This document shows positions 19,939-27,963 of a stretch of DNA of 64,000 nucleotides, in pieces. Origin of the DNA: Rhizobium sp. Pop5 (lineage in GTDB: Bacteria > Pseudomonadota > Alphaproteobacteria > Rhizobiales > Rhizobiaceae). A program made the translations under genes and the position numbers. The notes beneath the pieces are model-generated. The model was given only the letters and a program-made list of their open reading frames with translations. It was not told where the DNA came from and made no database searches. Numbering within the stretch: the first letter of the stretch is position 1; each line of letters begins with the position of its first letter. Location of the stretch: assembly GCF_024721175.1 (NCBI RefSeq), contig NZ_CP099401.1, positions 62,001-126,000 of the forward strand, given 5' to 3'.

Positions 19939-21410
19939 GCGACCTTTCCACATTTCCGAGCGGCCTGGATGCCCTTGTGGCGCGACTGCGTCAGGATCTC
20001 GCCTGGCTTGAGTTGCCCGCGAAGGCGTGGGTGCCTGCCCGGACAGTGAAGGGCCAGCCCGTCGTCGATGTCGTCATCATCGGTGGCGGCATGGCAGGCC
20101 TCGTCGCCTCCGGGATGCTGAAGCGCCTGGGTGTCGCAAACCATGTCGTCCTCGACAAGGCTCCTGCGGGTCAGGAGGGGCCATGGGTCACGTTTGCCCG
20201 GATGCGAACGCTTCGCTCTCCAAAGCAGCTCACCGGTCCGGCCATGGGACTGCCTGCTCTCACGTTCCGGGCCTACTACGAAGCACGCTTCGGCCGCGAG
20301 GAATGGGCGGCGCTAGACCGCGCGCCACGCGAGATCTGGATGGAATACCTGATCTGGTACCGACGGGTCCTCGAGCTTCCCGTGCGCAACGGCGTGTCCG
20401 TCGATGTGGTGCTCCCGCGCGAGGATGGCATGCTCGACCTCGTTTGCAGCGAGGGTGGCCGCGTGGAGACGATCATCGCGCGTCACGTGGTTTTGGCGAC
20501 TGGGCGCGACGGGCTTGGGGGTCCGTTCGTGCCTGCGATCGCCAAAAACATTGACCGCGGACACTGGGCGCACACCGCCGACGAGGTCGACTTTTCGGCG
20601 CTCCGCGGCAAGCGGGTGGGCGTGATCGGTGCGGGCGCGTCGGCAATGGACAATGCCGCGACTGCTCTCGAAGCAGGAGCGGCACGACTGGACATGTTTG
20701 TTCGCCGCAAGGAACTGCCACGCATCAACAAGTTCACGGGCATCGGCAGTCAGGGCGTCGTGCATGGGTTTGCGGGCCTGCCTGACGAATGGAAGTGGCG
20801 CTTCCTGAACTATGCCATGGGCGAGCAGACGCCGCCGCCGCGGCCGAGCGTCCTGCGCGTCAGCTCCTTCGACCAGGCTCATCTTCACCTGGAAAGCCCG
20901 ATCAACGGGCTGGAGCAGGAAGGCGACCACATCGTCGTGACGACGCCGAAGGCCCGTTATCCCGTCGATTTCCTCATTTTCGGAACGGGCTTCAAGATCG
21001 ACCTGGCCAAACGGCCGGAACTTGCCGCCTTCGAACCGCATATCCGCCTATGGCGCGACCGCTTCCCGACGCCCGCGGGGATGCACAACGCCGAACTCGA
21101 AGCTTCGCCTGATCTTGGGGAAGCGTTCGAGTTCCTTGAAAGGGAGCGGGGTTCGTGCCCGACTCTGGCGAAGATCCATTGCTTCAATTTCCCGGCGACG
21201 CTGAGCCACGGCAAGCTTACGGGCGACATCCCGGCAATCAGCGAGGGCGCGGACCGGCTGGCACGAGGAATCGTGAGGTCGCTCTTCGTCGCCGACCGCG
21301 AGAAGCACTTCGAAAATCTACAGGCCTTCGACACGCCGGAACTCCTCGGAGACGAGTGGTCCGACGCCGAGACCGAAGTGCCTGCCGAACTATCCTCCGA
21401 AAGGACCTGA
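19935..21410 (+). CDS. flavin-containing monooxygenase-like oxidoreductase
   Basis: A 491-residue two-dinucleotide flavoprotein. The FAD motif VVIIGGGMAGLVASG is near residue 50 and the NADPH motif GVIGAGASAMDNAATAL near 230. The stretches GPWVTFARMRTLRSPKQLTG and DFLIFGTGFKIDL also fit FMO/Baeyer-Villiger-like enzymes. It starts inside the lysR stop and is followed 8 nt later by an ABC ATPase. In related operons such enzymes oxidise nitrogen or sulfur of an imported metabolite. Here the substrate is presumably what the downstream transporter brings in; it cannot be named from sequence. Confidence 0.85.
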   Translation: MSDLSTFPSGLDALVARLRQDLAWLELPAKAWVPARTVKGQPVVDVVIIGGGMAGLVASGMLKRLGVANHVVLDKAPAGQEGPWVTFARMRTLRSPKQLTGPAMGLPALTFRAYYEARFGREEWAALDRAPREIWMEYLIWYRRVLELPVRNGVSVDVVLPREDGMLDLVCSEGGRVETIIARHVVLATGRDGLGGPFVPAIAKNIDRGHWAHTADEVDFSALRGKRVGVIGAGASAMDNAATALEAGAARLDMFVRRKELPRINKFTGIGSQGVVHGFAGLPDEWKWRFLNYAMGEQTPPPRPSVLRVSSFDQAHLHLESPINGLEQEGDHIVVTTPKARYPVDFLIFGTGFKIDLAKRPELAAFEPHIRLWRDRFPTPAGMHNAELEASPDLGEAFEFLERERGSCPTLAKIHCFNFPATLSHGKLTGDIPAISEGADRLARGIVRSLFVADREKHFENLQAFDTPELLGDEWSDAETEVPAELSSERT

Positions 21411-21418
21411 GACCCGAA

Positions 21419-22159
21419 ATGCTTGAGATCAAGAACCTAAAGCTGTCCTACGGAAGCACGCAGATCCTGAACGGGGTCGACCTGTCGGTGAAACGCGGCG
21501 ACGTGGTCTCGATCATCGGCCCGAGTGGAACCGGCAAGACGACTTTGCTGAAGTGCATCAACCACCTGGTCAAACCGTCGTCGGGAACGATTGCGTTCGA
21601 CGACATCCAAATGGATTTCGGCCGTCCCGACAAGAACGCGGTGCAGGCGATCCGCCTGCGCACCGCGATGGTGTTCCAGCAGTTCAACGTCTTCAAGAAC
21701 ATGACGGTTATCCAGAACGTCATGGATCCTCTCGTCGTCGTGCAGCGCAAGTCGAAGGACGCGGCGCGCAAGATCGCCCTTCAGGAACTCGAGCGGGTCG
21801 GCCTTGCCGACAAGCTCGACAATTATCCCTCGCAGCTCTCCGGCGGCCAGCTCCAGCGGACCGGCATCGCCCGCGCGCTCGCGGTCAAGCCGGACGTGAT
21901 GCTCTTCGATGAGCCGACCTCGTCGCTCGATCCCGAGCTCGTCAACGAAGTCCTGAAGGTCATCAAGGACGTAACGTCCTCGGGGATCACCTCGCTGCTC
22001 GTGACCCATGAGATGCAGTTCGCGAAGAACATCTCCAACCGCATCGTCTTCATGGACCGGGGCGCCGTCGCCGCCGACGGCACACCGACCGAAATCTTCG
22101 ACACACCCTCCAACCCGCGCCTCGCTCAGTTCTTGAATTCCGAGCGAGCGATCCAGTAA
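21419..22159 (+). CDS. amino-acid-type ABC transporter ATP-binding protein
   Basis: A 246-residue ATPase of the GlnQ/HisP class. The Walker A is GPSGTGKTT (residues 34-42), the signature LSGGQLQRTGIARAL, and Walker B with the switch MLFDEPTSSLDPE, then HEMQFAK. The open frame begins much earlier inside the monooxygenase, but the ATG at 21419, 8 nt after the monooxygenase stop, gives the family N-terminus (MLEIKNLKLSYGS). It energises uptake through the two permeases downstream. Confidence 0.93.
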   Translation: MLEIKNLKLSYGSTQILNGVDLSVKRGDVVSIIGPSGTGKTTLLKCINHLVKPSSGTIAFDDIQMDFGRPDKNAVQAIRLRTAMVFQQFNVFKNMTVIQNVMDPLVVVQRKSKDAARKIALQELERVGLADKLDNYPSQLSGGQLQRTGIARALAVKPDVMLFDEPTSSLDPELVNEVLKVIKDVTSSGITSLLVTHEMQFAKNISNRIVFMDRGAVAADGTPTEIFDTPSNPRLAQFLNSERAIQ

Positions 22160-22174
22160 GAAAGGATGCCTGAA

Positions 22175-22993
22175 ATGACTTCCAAGAGTTCAATCTCGCG
22201 CCGTGGTCTCGGTCTCGCCGTAGCAGGCGTCGCGATCGCGTTCGCAACCGCCTCGTTCGCCGAGGATGTCCGTACGATCAAGATCGCCACAGCGGCGGAA
22301 TCGAAGCCTCTCTCCTGGGGTGCTATCGGCGTCGAGCCGCAGGGCTACGAGCCCGATGTCCTGAAGGCGATCAACGCGAAGCTGCCCCAGTACAAGTTCG
22401 TGATGGAAGGCGCGGCCGACATTGCGCAGGAGACGGGCCTTGCCACTGGAAAGTACGACATCGCCACCGGCGGCTATTACCGTGCGCCCGCCCGCGAGAA
22501 GCAGTTCCTCATTCCGGAAGCGCCGATCGGCGCCAGCCTGATCAAGATCTACAGCCGCAAGGACAGCGGCATCAAGGAGATGAAGGATCTCGTCGGCAAG
22601 AAGATCGTTCCCGTGACTGCAGGTGGCGGCATCTACAAGTTTGCGACCGCATGGCAGGAGCAGAATCACGACTACAAGATCGAGGTCACGGCCTCGAGCG
22701 CCGGCATCCCGTATCCGGATCGGCTGAAGGAAGTCGAGAACGGCAAGTACGACGCACTGGTTCTCCCGTCCAACCTAGGCGAGCAGACCGTGATCGACCA
22801 GCAGAAGCTCAACGTCCAGGCCAGCGAGCCAGTTGCGATCAACAACACCTTCGTGCTGATCCACCGCTCCGAGGAGAACAAGGCGCTCGCGGACGGCATC
22901 GACAAGGCCCTGAAGGAACTCAAGGCCGACGGCACGCTCGCCAAGCTCTCGCAGAAGTGGTTCGGCGAGGACATCACCACGTACATGAAGTAA
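22175..22993 (+). CDS. ABC transporter periplasmic amino-acid-type binding protein
   Basis: A 272-residue family 3 solute-binding protein. Its leader SRRGLGLAVAGVAIAFATAS carries a twin-arginine-like pair before the hydrophobic segment and an Ala-rich cleavage site (SFA). IGVEPQGYEPDVLKAINAKL and GVEPQGYEPD-type motifs shape the ligand pocket. A first ATG at 22166 is directly against the AAAGG, so the ATG at 22175 with AAGGA 8 nt upstream is preferred. The ligand is probably a polar amino acid or derivative. Confidence 0.9.
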   Translation: MTSKSSISRRGLGLAVAGVAIAFATASFAEDVRTIKIATAAESKPLSWGAIGVEPQGYEPDVLKAINAKLPQYKFVMEGAADIAQETGLATGKYDIATGGYYRAPAREKQFLIPEAPIGASLIKIYSRKDSGIKEMKDLVGKKIVPVTAGGGIYKFATAWQEQNHDYKIEVTASSAGIPYPDRLKEVENGKYDALVLPSNLGEQTVIDQQKLNVQASEPVAINNTFVLIHRSEENKALADGIDKALKELKADGTLAKLSQKWFGEDITTYMK

Positions 22994-23048
22994 CGCCGGA
23001 CGGCGATGCCGGCGATGAGGCCAAACCTGAAAGAAGGAGTGTTCCGAC

Positions 23049-23756
23049 GTGGACCTATCCATAATGATCCCAGAGCTGCTTTCGGCCCTGCCGCTGACGC
23101 TGGCGATCACGTTCACGGCCATGGTCGCCGGCTTCGTGCTGGCCTTGATTGCGACGACGTTCCGGGTGCGCAGGATCCAGGTAATCAGCCCGTTGGCTGA
23201 TCTCTATGTCTCCTATGCCCGGAGCGTGCCTGTCGTGCTCCAATTGTTCGTCGCCTTCTATGGGCTACCGGTGCTTGTCGGCGTGTTCGGCGTCAAGGAC
23301 TTCGTGTCGCCGACGATCGCCGCGATGCTGGGCCTCAGCCTCTACCACGGTGGCTATCTGTCTGAGGTCATGCGACCGGCATATCTTGCCGTGGAACGCG
23401 GCCAGCACGATGCGGCCGACAGTCTGGGATACACATTCCGCCAGAAGCTCACGCGTGTTCTCGGCCCGCAGGCCGTCCACATTGCGCTGCCCGGCTATGG
23501 AAACTCGATCATCTACCTGATCCATAACGTGGCCCTCGTCATGTACATCGGCGCTGCGGACGTGATGGCGACCGCACACCTCGTTATGGAGCGCGACTAC
23601 AACCAGTATCAGTTCGAGACCTACCTCGTGCTGGCGGTGCTCTATTCGGTGCTTTGCCTGATTGCCTGGCTGGTCGTCCGCTTCTTCGAGCTTCGTTCCG
23701 CAAAATTCGCCCCAAGCACCGCACCCGCAAGAGCCCCACTGATGGCAAGCGTTTGA
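23049..23756 (+). CDS. ABC transporter permease (HisQ/HisM-like), first
   Basis: A 235-residue permease with about five membrane helices. The EAA loop region is RGQHDAADSLGYTFRQKLTR...VLGPQAVHIALPG, as in polar amino-acid permeases. The start is GTG at 23049 with AAGGAG 9 nt upstream. It is followed 18 nt later by the second permease, so the pair forms a heterodimeric channel. Confidence 0.9.
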   Translation: MDLSIMIPELLSALPLTLAITFTAMVAGFVLALIATTFRVRRIQVISPLADLYVSYARSVPVVLQLFVAFYGLPVLVGVFGVKDFVSPTIAAMLGLSLYHGGYLSEVMRPAYLAVERGQHDAADSLGYTFRQKLTRVLGPQAVHIALPGYGNSIIYLIHNVALVMYIGAADVMATAHLVMERDYNQYQFETYLVLAVLYSVLCLIAWLVVRFFELRSAKFAPSTAPARAPLMASV

Positions 23757-23774
23757 TCGAAGAAGGAGCACGCC

Positions 23775-24467
23775 ATGTTCGATATTGAAGTTCTTCTTCC
23801 AGACCTCTGGGATATTCTGGGCGCTGTGCCGCTGACGCTTGTCATGGCGCTCGCGATCTTCGTCATCTCGACGATCATCGGCAGCCTGTTCGCCATGGTC
23901 GAGTACCGACGGACCCCTGTGCTTCGCCAGTTCGTCACCGCCTACAAGGTGGCATTCAAGGGCGTTCCGATGGTGGTGGTGATCTTTCTTGCCTATTATG
24001 GACTTCCGTCCACGCTAGAGTTCCTCACCTCGCTCGTCGGCGTGGAGTACAATGGTCACTCGACGCCGAACTGGGTGACGCTCATCGTGGCCCTGACGGC
24101 TTGCGTTGCCGCCTTCCAGGCGGAAGTCGTCAAGGGTGCGCTGAATTCCTTTGACACTGGACAGGCAGACGCCGCCTACTCGCTCGGGTACAAGAAGAGT
24201 CAGCTCTTCCGCCGGGTCATGCTTCCTCAGGTGATTGTGGCCGCCATTCCGGATCTTGCGAACTCGTTCATGGTCATCATGAAGGCACTGTCGCTCGGGT
24301 TCGCGATCGAGGTGGTCGATATCTTCGCCCAGTCGCAATTGACCGCGGCGTTGAACTTCTACTACCTCGAGGCCTTCCTCGTCGCAGTCGCGATCTACAT
24401 GGTGATCGCCTATGCCGTAACCCAGATAGCCGATAGGACGGAGCGAGCCCTTAGGGTACGGACCTAG
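23775..24467 (+). CDS. ABC transporter permease (HisQ/HisM-like), second
   Basis: A 230-residue permease with about five helices. The EAA-type loop is FDTGQADAAYSLGYKKSQLF followed by RRVMLPQVIVAAIPDL. GAAGGAGCACGCC precedes the ATG. It ends the LysR-FMO-ABC operon and converges with the MFS gene at 24520. No hairpin with a T run is visible in the 52 bp between them. Confidence 0.9.
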   Translation: MFDIEVLLPDLWDILGAVPLTLVMALAIFVISTIIGSLFAMVEYRRTPVLRQFVTAYKVAFKGVPMVVVIFLAYYGLPSTLEFLTSLVGVEYNGHSTPNWVTLIVALTACVAAFQAEVVKGALNSFDTGQADAAYSLGYKKSQLFRRVMLPQVIVAAIPDLANSFMVIMKALSLGFAIEVVDIFAQSQLTAALNFYYLEAFLVAVAIYMVIAYAVTQIADRTERALRVRT

Positions 24468-24519
24468 GGGCGTGCTCACGCCTGGCTCGTGAAGCGACTG
24501 CCCGGATCGGATATCTCTG

Positions 24520-25719
24520 TCAGCGTTCCTCCGGCGGTTTGTGGTGCCGAAACTGCAAAAGCAATAGCAAATCGTAGACGATCTTTAATGTGCCGCAGAT
24601 GAGGAGCGGCCAAGCGCGATAAGATGCCGCGAACAGAGCACCGGCAAGCGCGGGGCTCGCCGCCGCGGCAAGGCTGCGCGGCACGGACGTGAAACTAGCG
24701 GCTGCGGCCCGCTCCGCCTCCGTCACGACCGCCATCACATAGGAAGAACGCGTCGGCACGTCCATCTGCGAAAGCGCGGCGCGGATCGTCAGTAATATCA
24801 GAACCAAAGGCAAGGTTGGCGCGAAGGCCGCCAGCATCAGCGCTATGCTCGAGGGTATATGGGTAAACACCATGGTGTTGATGAGCCCGATCCGCCGCGA
24901 TAGCCATGCCGCAACGGGGAACGAGAATGCCGACAACACGCCCGTCCAGAAGAAGAATACCCCAGCTTCCGACAGCGACAGATTGAATCGCTCGAACAGC
25001 CAAAGAGCGAGCAGTGACTGGACCACGAAGCCGCCTGCGAATGCGTCGAGGCTGAATAGGGCTGCGAGTTTCAGGACGATGGCGCGCGAGGGACCGAGCG
25101 CGGTGGCGGCTTCCGTGGCCTCGCGGTTTGGCAGACGTGTCGGGATGCGGAAATAAAGAACGGCGCCGGCCACGCCCACGATCGCATAGAGCACGAACAT
25201 CAGCTTGATGGCGGTCAGTTGTCCAAGCCCGACGAACGCCCCGGCATCGGGAAAAGCCGCCGCCAGGGCGCCGACCGCGCTTGCGAGCGCCCCGACGAGG
25301 CTGTAGCGCGCGAACATCGTCGTCCGATCGGCATCGCCGACGTCTCGAGCGAGGACTGCGTGCTCCAGCGGCGCGAAGACGCTGACGCTGCCGGCGGACG
25401 GATTAACCGTGCCGGCGCATGCGACCACCAGCAGAAGTGCGTAGTCGGTGACGACGGACATGGCCGCACCCGTAGCAACCATCAGGCAGGCTGCGGCCAG
25501 AAGCAGGCGGCGCAGATCATGGCGTACCCCGAGTATGCCCACGGCGATGGTCAACAGCGCCGAGCCCAAAAGGGATGCCGTCGCAAGCACGCCGACCTGC
25601 AGCGGCGAGAAGCCCAAAGCAAGCAGATAGACCGGCAACAGGATGGCCACGAAACCGTCACCGAAGTCCCGCAGGGCGCGGGCAGCAAAAAGATATGTGG
25701 GCGGATGAATGCGTTGCAC
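24520..25719 (-). CDS. MFS transporter, 12-helix
   Basis: A 399-residue major facilitator with about 12 predicted helices. The start appears to be GTG at 25719. Charged loop residues after helix 2 (GILGVRHDLRRLLL) correspond to the family A motif. The C-terminus is short and basic (LLQFRHHKPPEER). Conserved parts such as VPRSLAAAASPALAGALFAA resemble uncharacterised drug/metabolite exporters of rhizobia. No substrate can be assigned. It converges with the ABC operon and may export a product of that pathway. Confidence 0.85.
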   Translation of the reverse strand: MQRIHPPTYLFAARALRDFGDGFVAILLPVYLLALGFSPLQVGVLATASLLGSALLTIAVGILGVRHDLRRLLLAAACLMVATGAAMSVVTDYALLLVVACAGTVNPSAGSVSVFAPLEHAVLARDVGDADRTTMFARYSLVGALASAVGALAAAFPDAGAFVGLGQLTAIKLMFVLYAIVGVAGAVLYFRIPTRLPNREATEAATALGPSRAIVLKLAALFSLDAFAGGFVVQSLLALWLFERFNLSLSEAGVFFFWTGVLSAFSFPVAAWLSRRIGLINTMVFTHIPSSIALMLAAFAPTLPLVLILLTIRAALSQMDVPTRSSYVMAVVTEAERAAAASFTSVPRSLAAAASPALAGALFAASYRAWPLLICGTLKIVYDLLLLLQFRHHKPPEER

Positions 25720-25735
25720 TTGTGTCCCTACCTCG

Positions 25736-25981
25736 GCTCGCGGATTTTTTCGGTCGCGGGGGGACGCGCGGCGCGCACCATCGCAGGCGTGCCTTGACCG
25801 GCGTGTCTGCTCTTTTCACGCCGTGTCGACTGGCTCCGGTAACAGACCCATCCGGAGAACTTGCACTCGATCACAGGTGCTGCCATGGACCCGACGGAAA
25901 GTGCACCGACTTGCGTGGGCTTGGGCTATTCCCATAAGCCGACCCGGTGACTGGGCGAAAACAGATCGTGATGAGATTGCT
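25736..25981. other. spacer without a supported gene
   Basis: About 250 bp between two minus-strand genes. It should hold the promoter of the MFS gene. No RNA gene, repeat or hairpin terminator stood out. Confidence 0.3.
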
Positions 25982-26707
25982 TTAGGTGACACTCGGTTTA
26001 TCCACCAGCTTCTCAACCAATCGTCTGAGTTCCGACGGCGTCGTTTGGCCAGCCACCACCTCATAGTAGCCGATCCCGGCGCGTCGCAGCGCCTCCTTCT
26101 TTACCGCGTCACGCGCGGCCGCGGTTCCTTGGTGGTGCGCTCCACCCTGGTATTCGATGACATGCCGCGGTTGGCAGTTGCCGTCCACGAGCAGCAAGTC
26201 GACACGTTTGGAGTTGATGCAACTGTAGGCGTCTGGGTCGGCGCTTCGGAGGATTTCGCCCAATGAAACTTGCGCCATCACCTGCCAGGAGGAATTGCAG
26301 CCAATCACGACGCTGTCGAGTTCTCGAAATACCCGGGCTTCGCTTTTGTTCAGCAATGGTTGAATGGTGAATTTCGAGCGCATCACGATACGCAGTTGAT
26401 CCGTGGCGTCGACCGGTCGCAATCGCTCCATAACTGGCATCTGAAGCCAGGGTTTCGGTACGATGCGCTCGTGCCAGCGCCTTTCCTCCCAGCGTGACCT
26501 GTCTTTCTCCCGCCACGCCTGTTTGCCCATCGTGGCCAGGAACTGCTCAACAGCCATGCCGATGATAATGCCGACAAACATCGCGGCGATTAGCAGTTCC
26601 GGCTTTTCGAAGTCTGCAATGGTTATGCCGCTCGAAGCGCCTACTGCGGCAGCTCCAAGGATCAGCCAAGGTGCCGCGAACAGCACCGACCTTTGGCGGT
26701 ATTGCAT
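25982..26707 (-). CDS. membrane-anchored DUF2726 nuclease-like protein
   Basis: The preferred start is ATG 26707 (241 residues) because GGAGAGGGGC precedes it; the frame opens 20 codons earlier. Two hydrophobic segments lie at about 8-26 and 37-55. The C-terminal part is DUF2726. A PD-(D/E)xK-like core is visible as RVDLLLVDGNCQPRHVIEYQ, then GGAHHQG, then RDAVKKEALRRAGI, with candidate active residues Asp, Glu-x-Gln and Lys. Homologous domains occur fused to helicases and topoisomerases. Here it stands alone and tethered to the membrane. Role unknown; phage DNA degradation or DNA uptake processing are possibilities, not evidence. Confidence 0.75.
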   Translation of the reverse strand: MQYRQRSVLFAAPWLILGAAAVGASSGITIADFEKPELLIAAMFVGIIIGMAVEQFLATMGKQAWREKDRSRWEERRWHERIVPKPWLQMPVMERLRPVDATDQLRIVMRSKFTIQPLLNKSEARVFRELDSVVIGCNSSWQVMAQVSLGEILRSADPDAYSCINSKRVDLLLVDGNCQPRHVIEYQGGAHHQGTAAARDAVKKEALRRAGIGYYEVVAGQTTPSELRRLVEKLVDKPSVT

Positions 26708-26767
26708 GCCCCTCTCCGGATTTCCCGCCAAGATAATAGAACGCGTGGACGGTACGCGAAAAGGCAT

Positions 26768-27368
26768 CCAAAAGAATGAGGTCTCGCAAGCATCAAACTT
26801 CTTCCCGGCGATCGATTTTCTGACCCCGAGGAACCGATATTGGTTCTAGCGGTTAGTCGACATGCGCTTCGGCCAGGAGGTTCCTAAGTCGCTGGCACGG
26901 CGACAGCTTTGGCCAGCGCCCCGCTTGTTGCCATGGGGTTCACGTCTTAGGCCAGGAAGGTCGCATAATGGATCGACTGGAAGCGGCTGTGTGCCGACGA
27001 ACGGAAAAATCACCGATTGCCAATTAGCTATTTGCCGCCAGGGATCCGAGGTTCGCTTCCCGGAACGGCCACGCTCTCCCCACGGCGGTCGGCGATCGCA
27101 AAACGTTAGCGCATGTGTTGCATTAACTACACAACTCTCCAGAAACGAGCGTGAATCAAACCAAAGCAAACACTACCTGTCGATGTATCGCGCCGAAATC
27201 TGCTATGAAGCTGTCGCGCCAATGATTGGCCTCGCTCTCTGAGCTTTTTTCATGACATCGATAATTTGCTGGTGTGCGACAAGCACAGGCAAAATCAATT
27301 GTAGTGACATGGCCTTAAACCTGATTGAAACCTTTGCATTTTCAACGAGACATCTTTTGAAAAGCGGC
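26768..27368. other. 600-bp region upstream of the IalB-like gene
   Basis: No supported gene. Several short frames have no recognisable content. The sequence turns AT-richer after 27100, consistent with promoter DNA for the secretion cluster, but no confident -35/-10 pair was picked. The frame of the following gene extends upstream to 27252, so its start could lie earlier than chosen. Confidence 0.3.
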
Positions 27369-27950
27369 ATGAGCCGGGGCATTCGGATGATCGCCCCGGT
27401 TCTGATATCCATTGCCTCTGCCAATGCGTCTTTTGCGCAATCCCCCGTTCCTGCGGAACAGGCGCCGGCGCAAGCGGCGCCGGCGATAAAATCGCAGAAA
27501 TTCGACGACTGGTATTATCGCTGCATGGGGTCTGAGGGCGCCGAGGCCTGCGAAGTCGCCCAGGTCGCGCAAGTCGCCAAAGACGGCAAGCCCGTCAATG
27601 TCCTGACGCTGGCGATATCGGCGTCGCCGGCCGACAAGGGCGACAAGGGCGACAAGGGCAAGCCGCGGCTAGTGCTGACCGCTCTGTTGCCGCTCAATGT
27701 CTTCCTTCCCTCCGGCCTGTCGATCAAGGCCGACGGTAAACCGGTCGCCAAGGTCGACTACCGCAATTGCAACGAGACGGGATGCTGGGCGCAACTGGCG
27801 CTGGACACGAAGACGACGGCGGCGCTGAAGAAGGGCACGACCGCCGAAGGGCTGGTGCGGCTGATGAACGGCCAGGACGTCAATATCCGTTTCTCGCTGA
27901 AAGGGCTGAAACCGGCCCTCGACCAACTCCAGTCCGTTGCCGCGAAGTAG
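27369..27950 (+). CDS. invasion-associated locus B (IalB) family exported protein
   Basis: About 193 residues from ATG 27369 (MSRGIRMIAPVLISIASANA), which gives a normal Sec signal peptide ending ASFAQS. The frame is open to 27252 and the start is not certain. The mature part has the IalB pattern: KFDDWYYRCM near the start, then EACEVAQVAQV, LPLNVFLPSGL and CNETGCWAQLAL with a cysteine pair. IalB proteins are periplasmic and poorly understood. It lies 13 bp before the outer-membrane TpsB gene, so a role in that secretion route, for example as chaperone, is worth considering. Confidence 0.82.
   Translation: MSRGIRMIAPVLISIASANASFAQSPVPAEQAPAQAAPAIKSQKFDDWYYRCMGSEGAEACEVAQVAQVAKDGKPVNVLTLAISASPADKGDKGDKGKPRLVLTALLPLNVFLPSGLSIKADGKPVAKVDYRNCNETGCWAQLALDTKTTAALKKGTTAEGLVRLMNGQDVNIRFSLKGLKPALDQLQSVAAK
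27633..27659 (+). repeat. three tandem 9-bp units in the ialB-like gene
   Basis: GACAAGGGC is repeated three times in register (27633-27641, 27642-27650, 27651-27659) and encodes (DKG)3. Such in-frame units can expand or contract by replication slippage without breaking the gene. Confidence 0.8.
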
Positions 27951-27963
27951 CCGAATTTCACCC

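Noticed and set aside
26850..27250. possible tRNA or small RNA upstream of the IalB-like gene
   Set aside because: No cloverleaf, CCA end or terminator hairpin could be drawn by eye; left as unassigned spacer.
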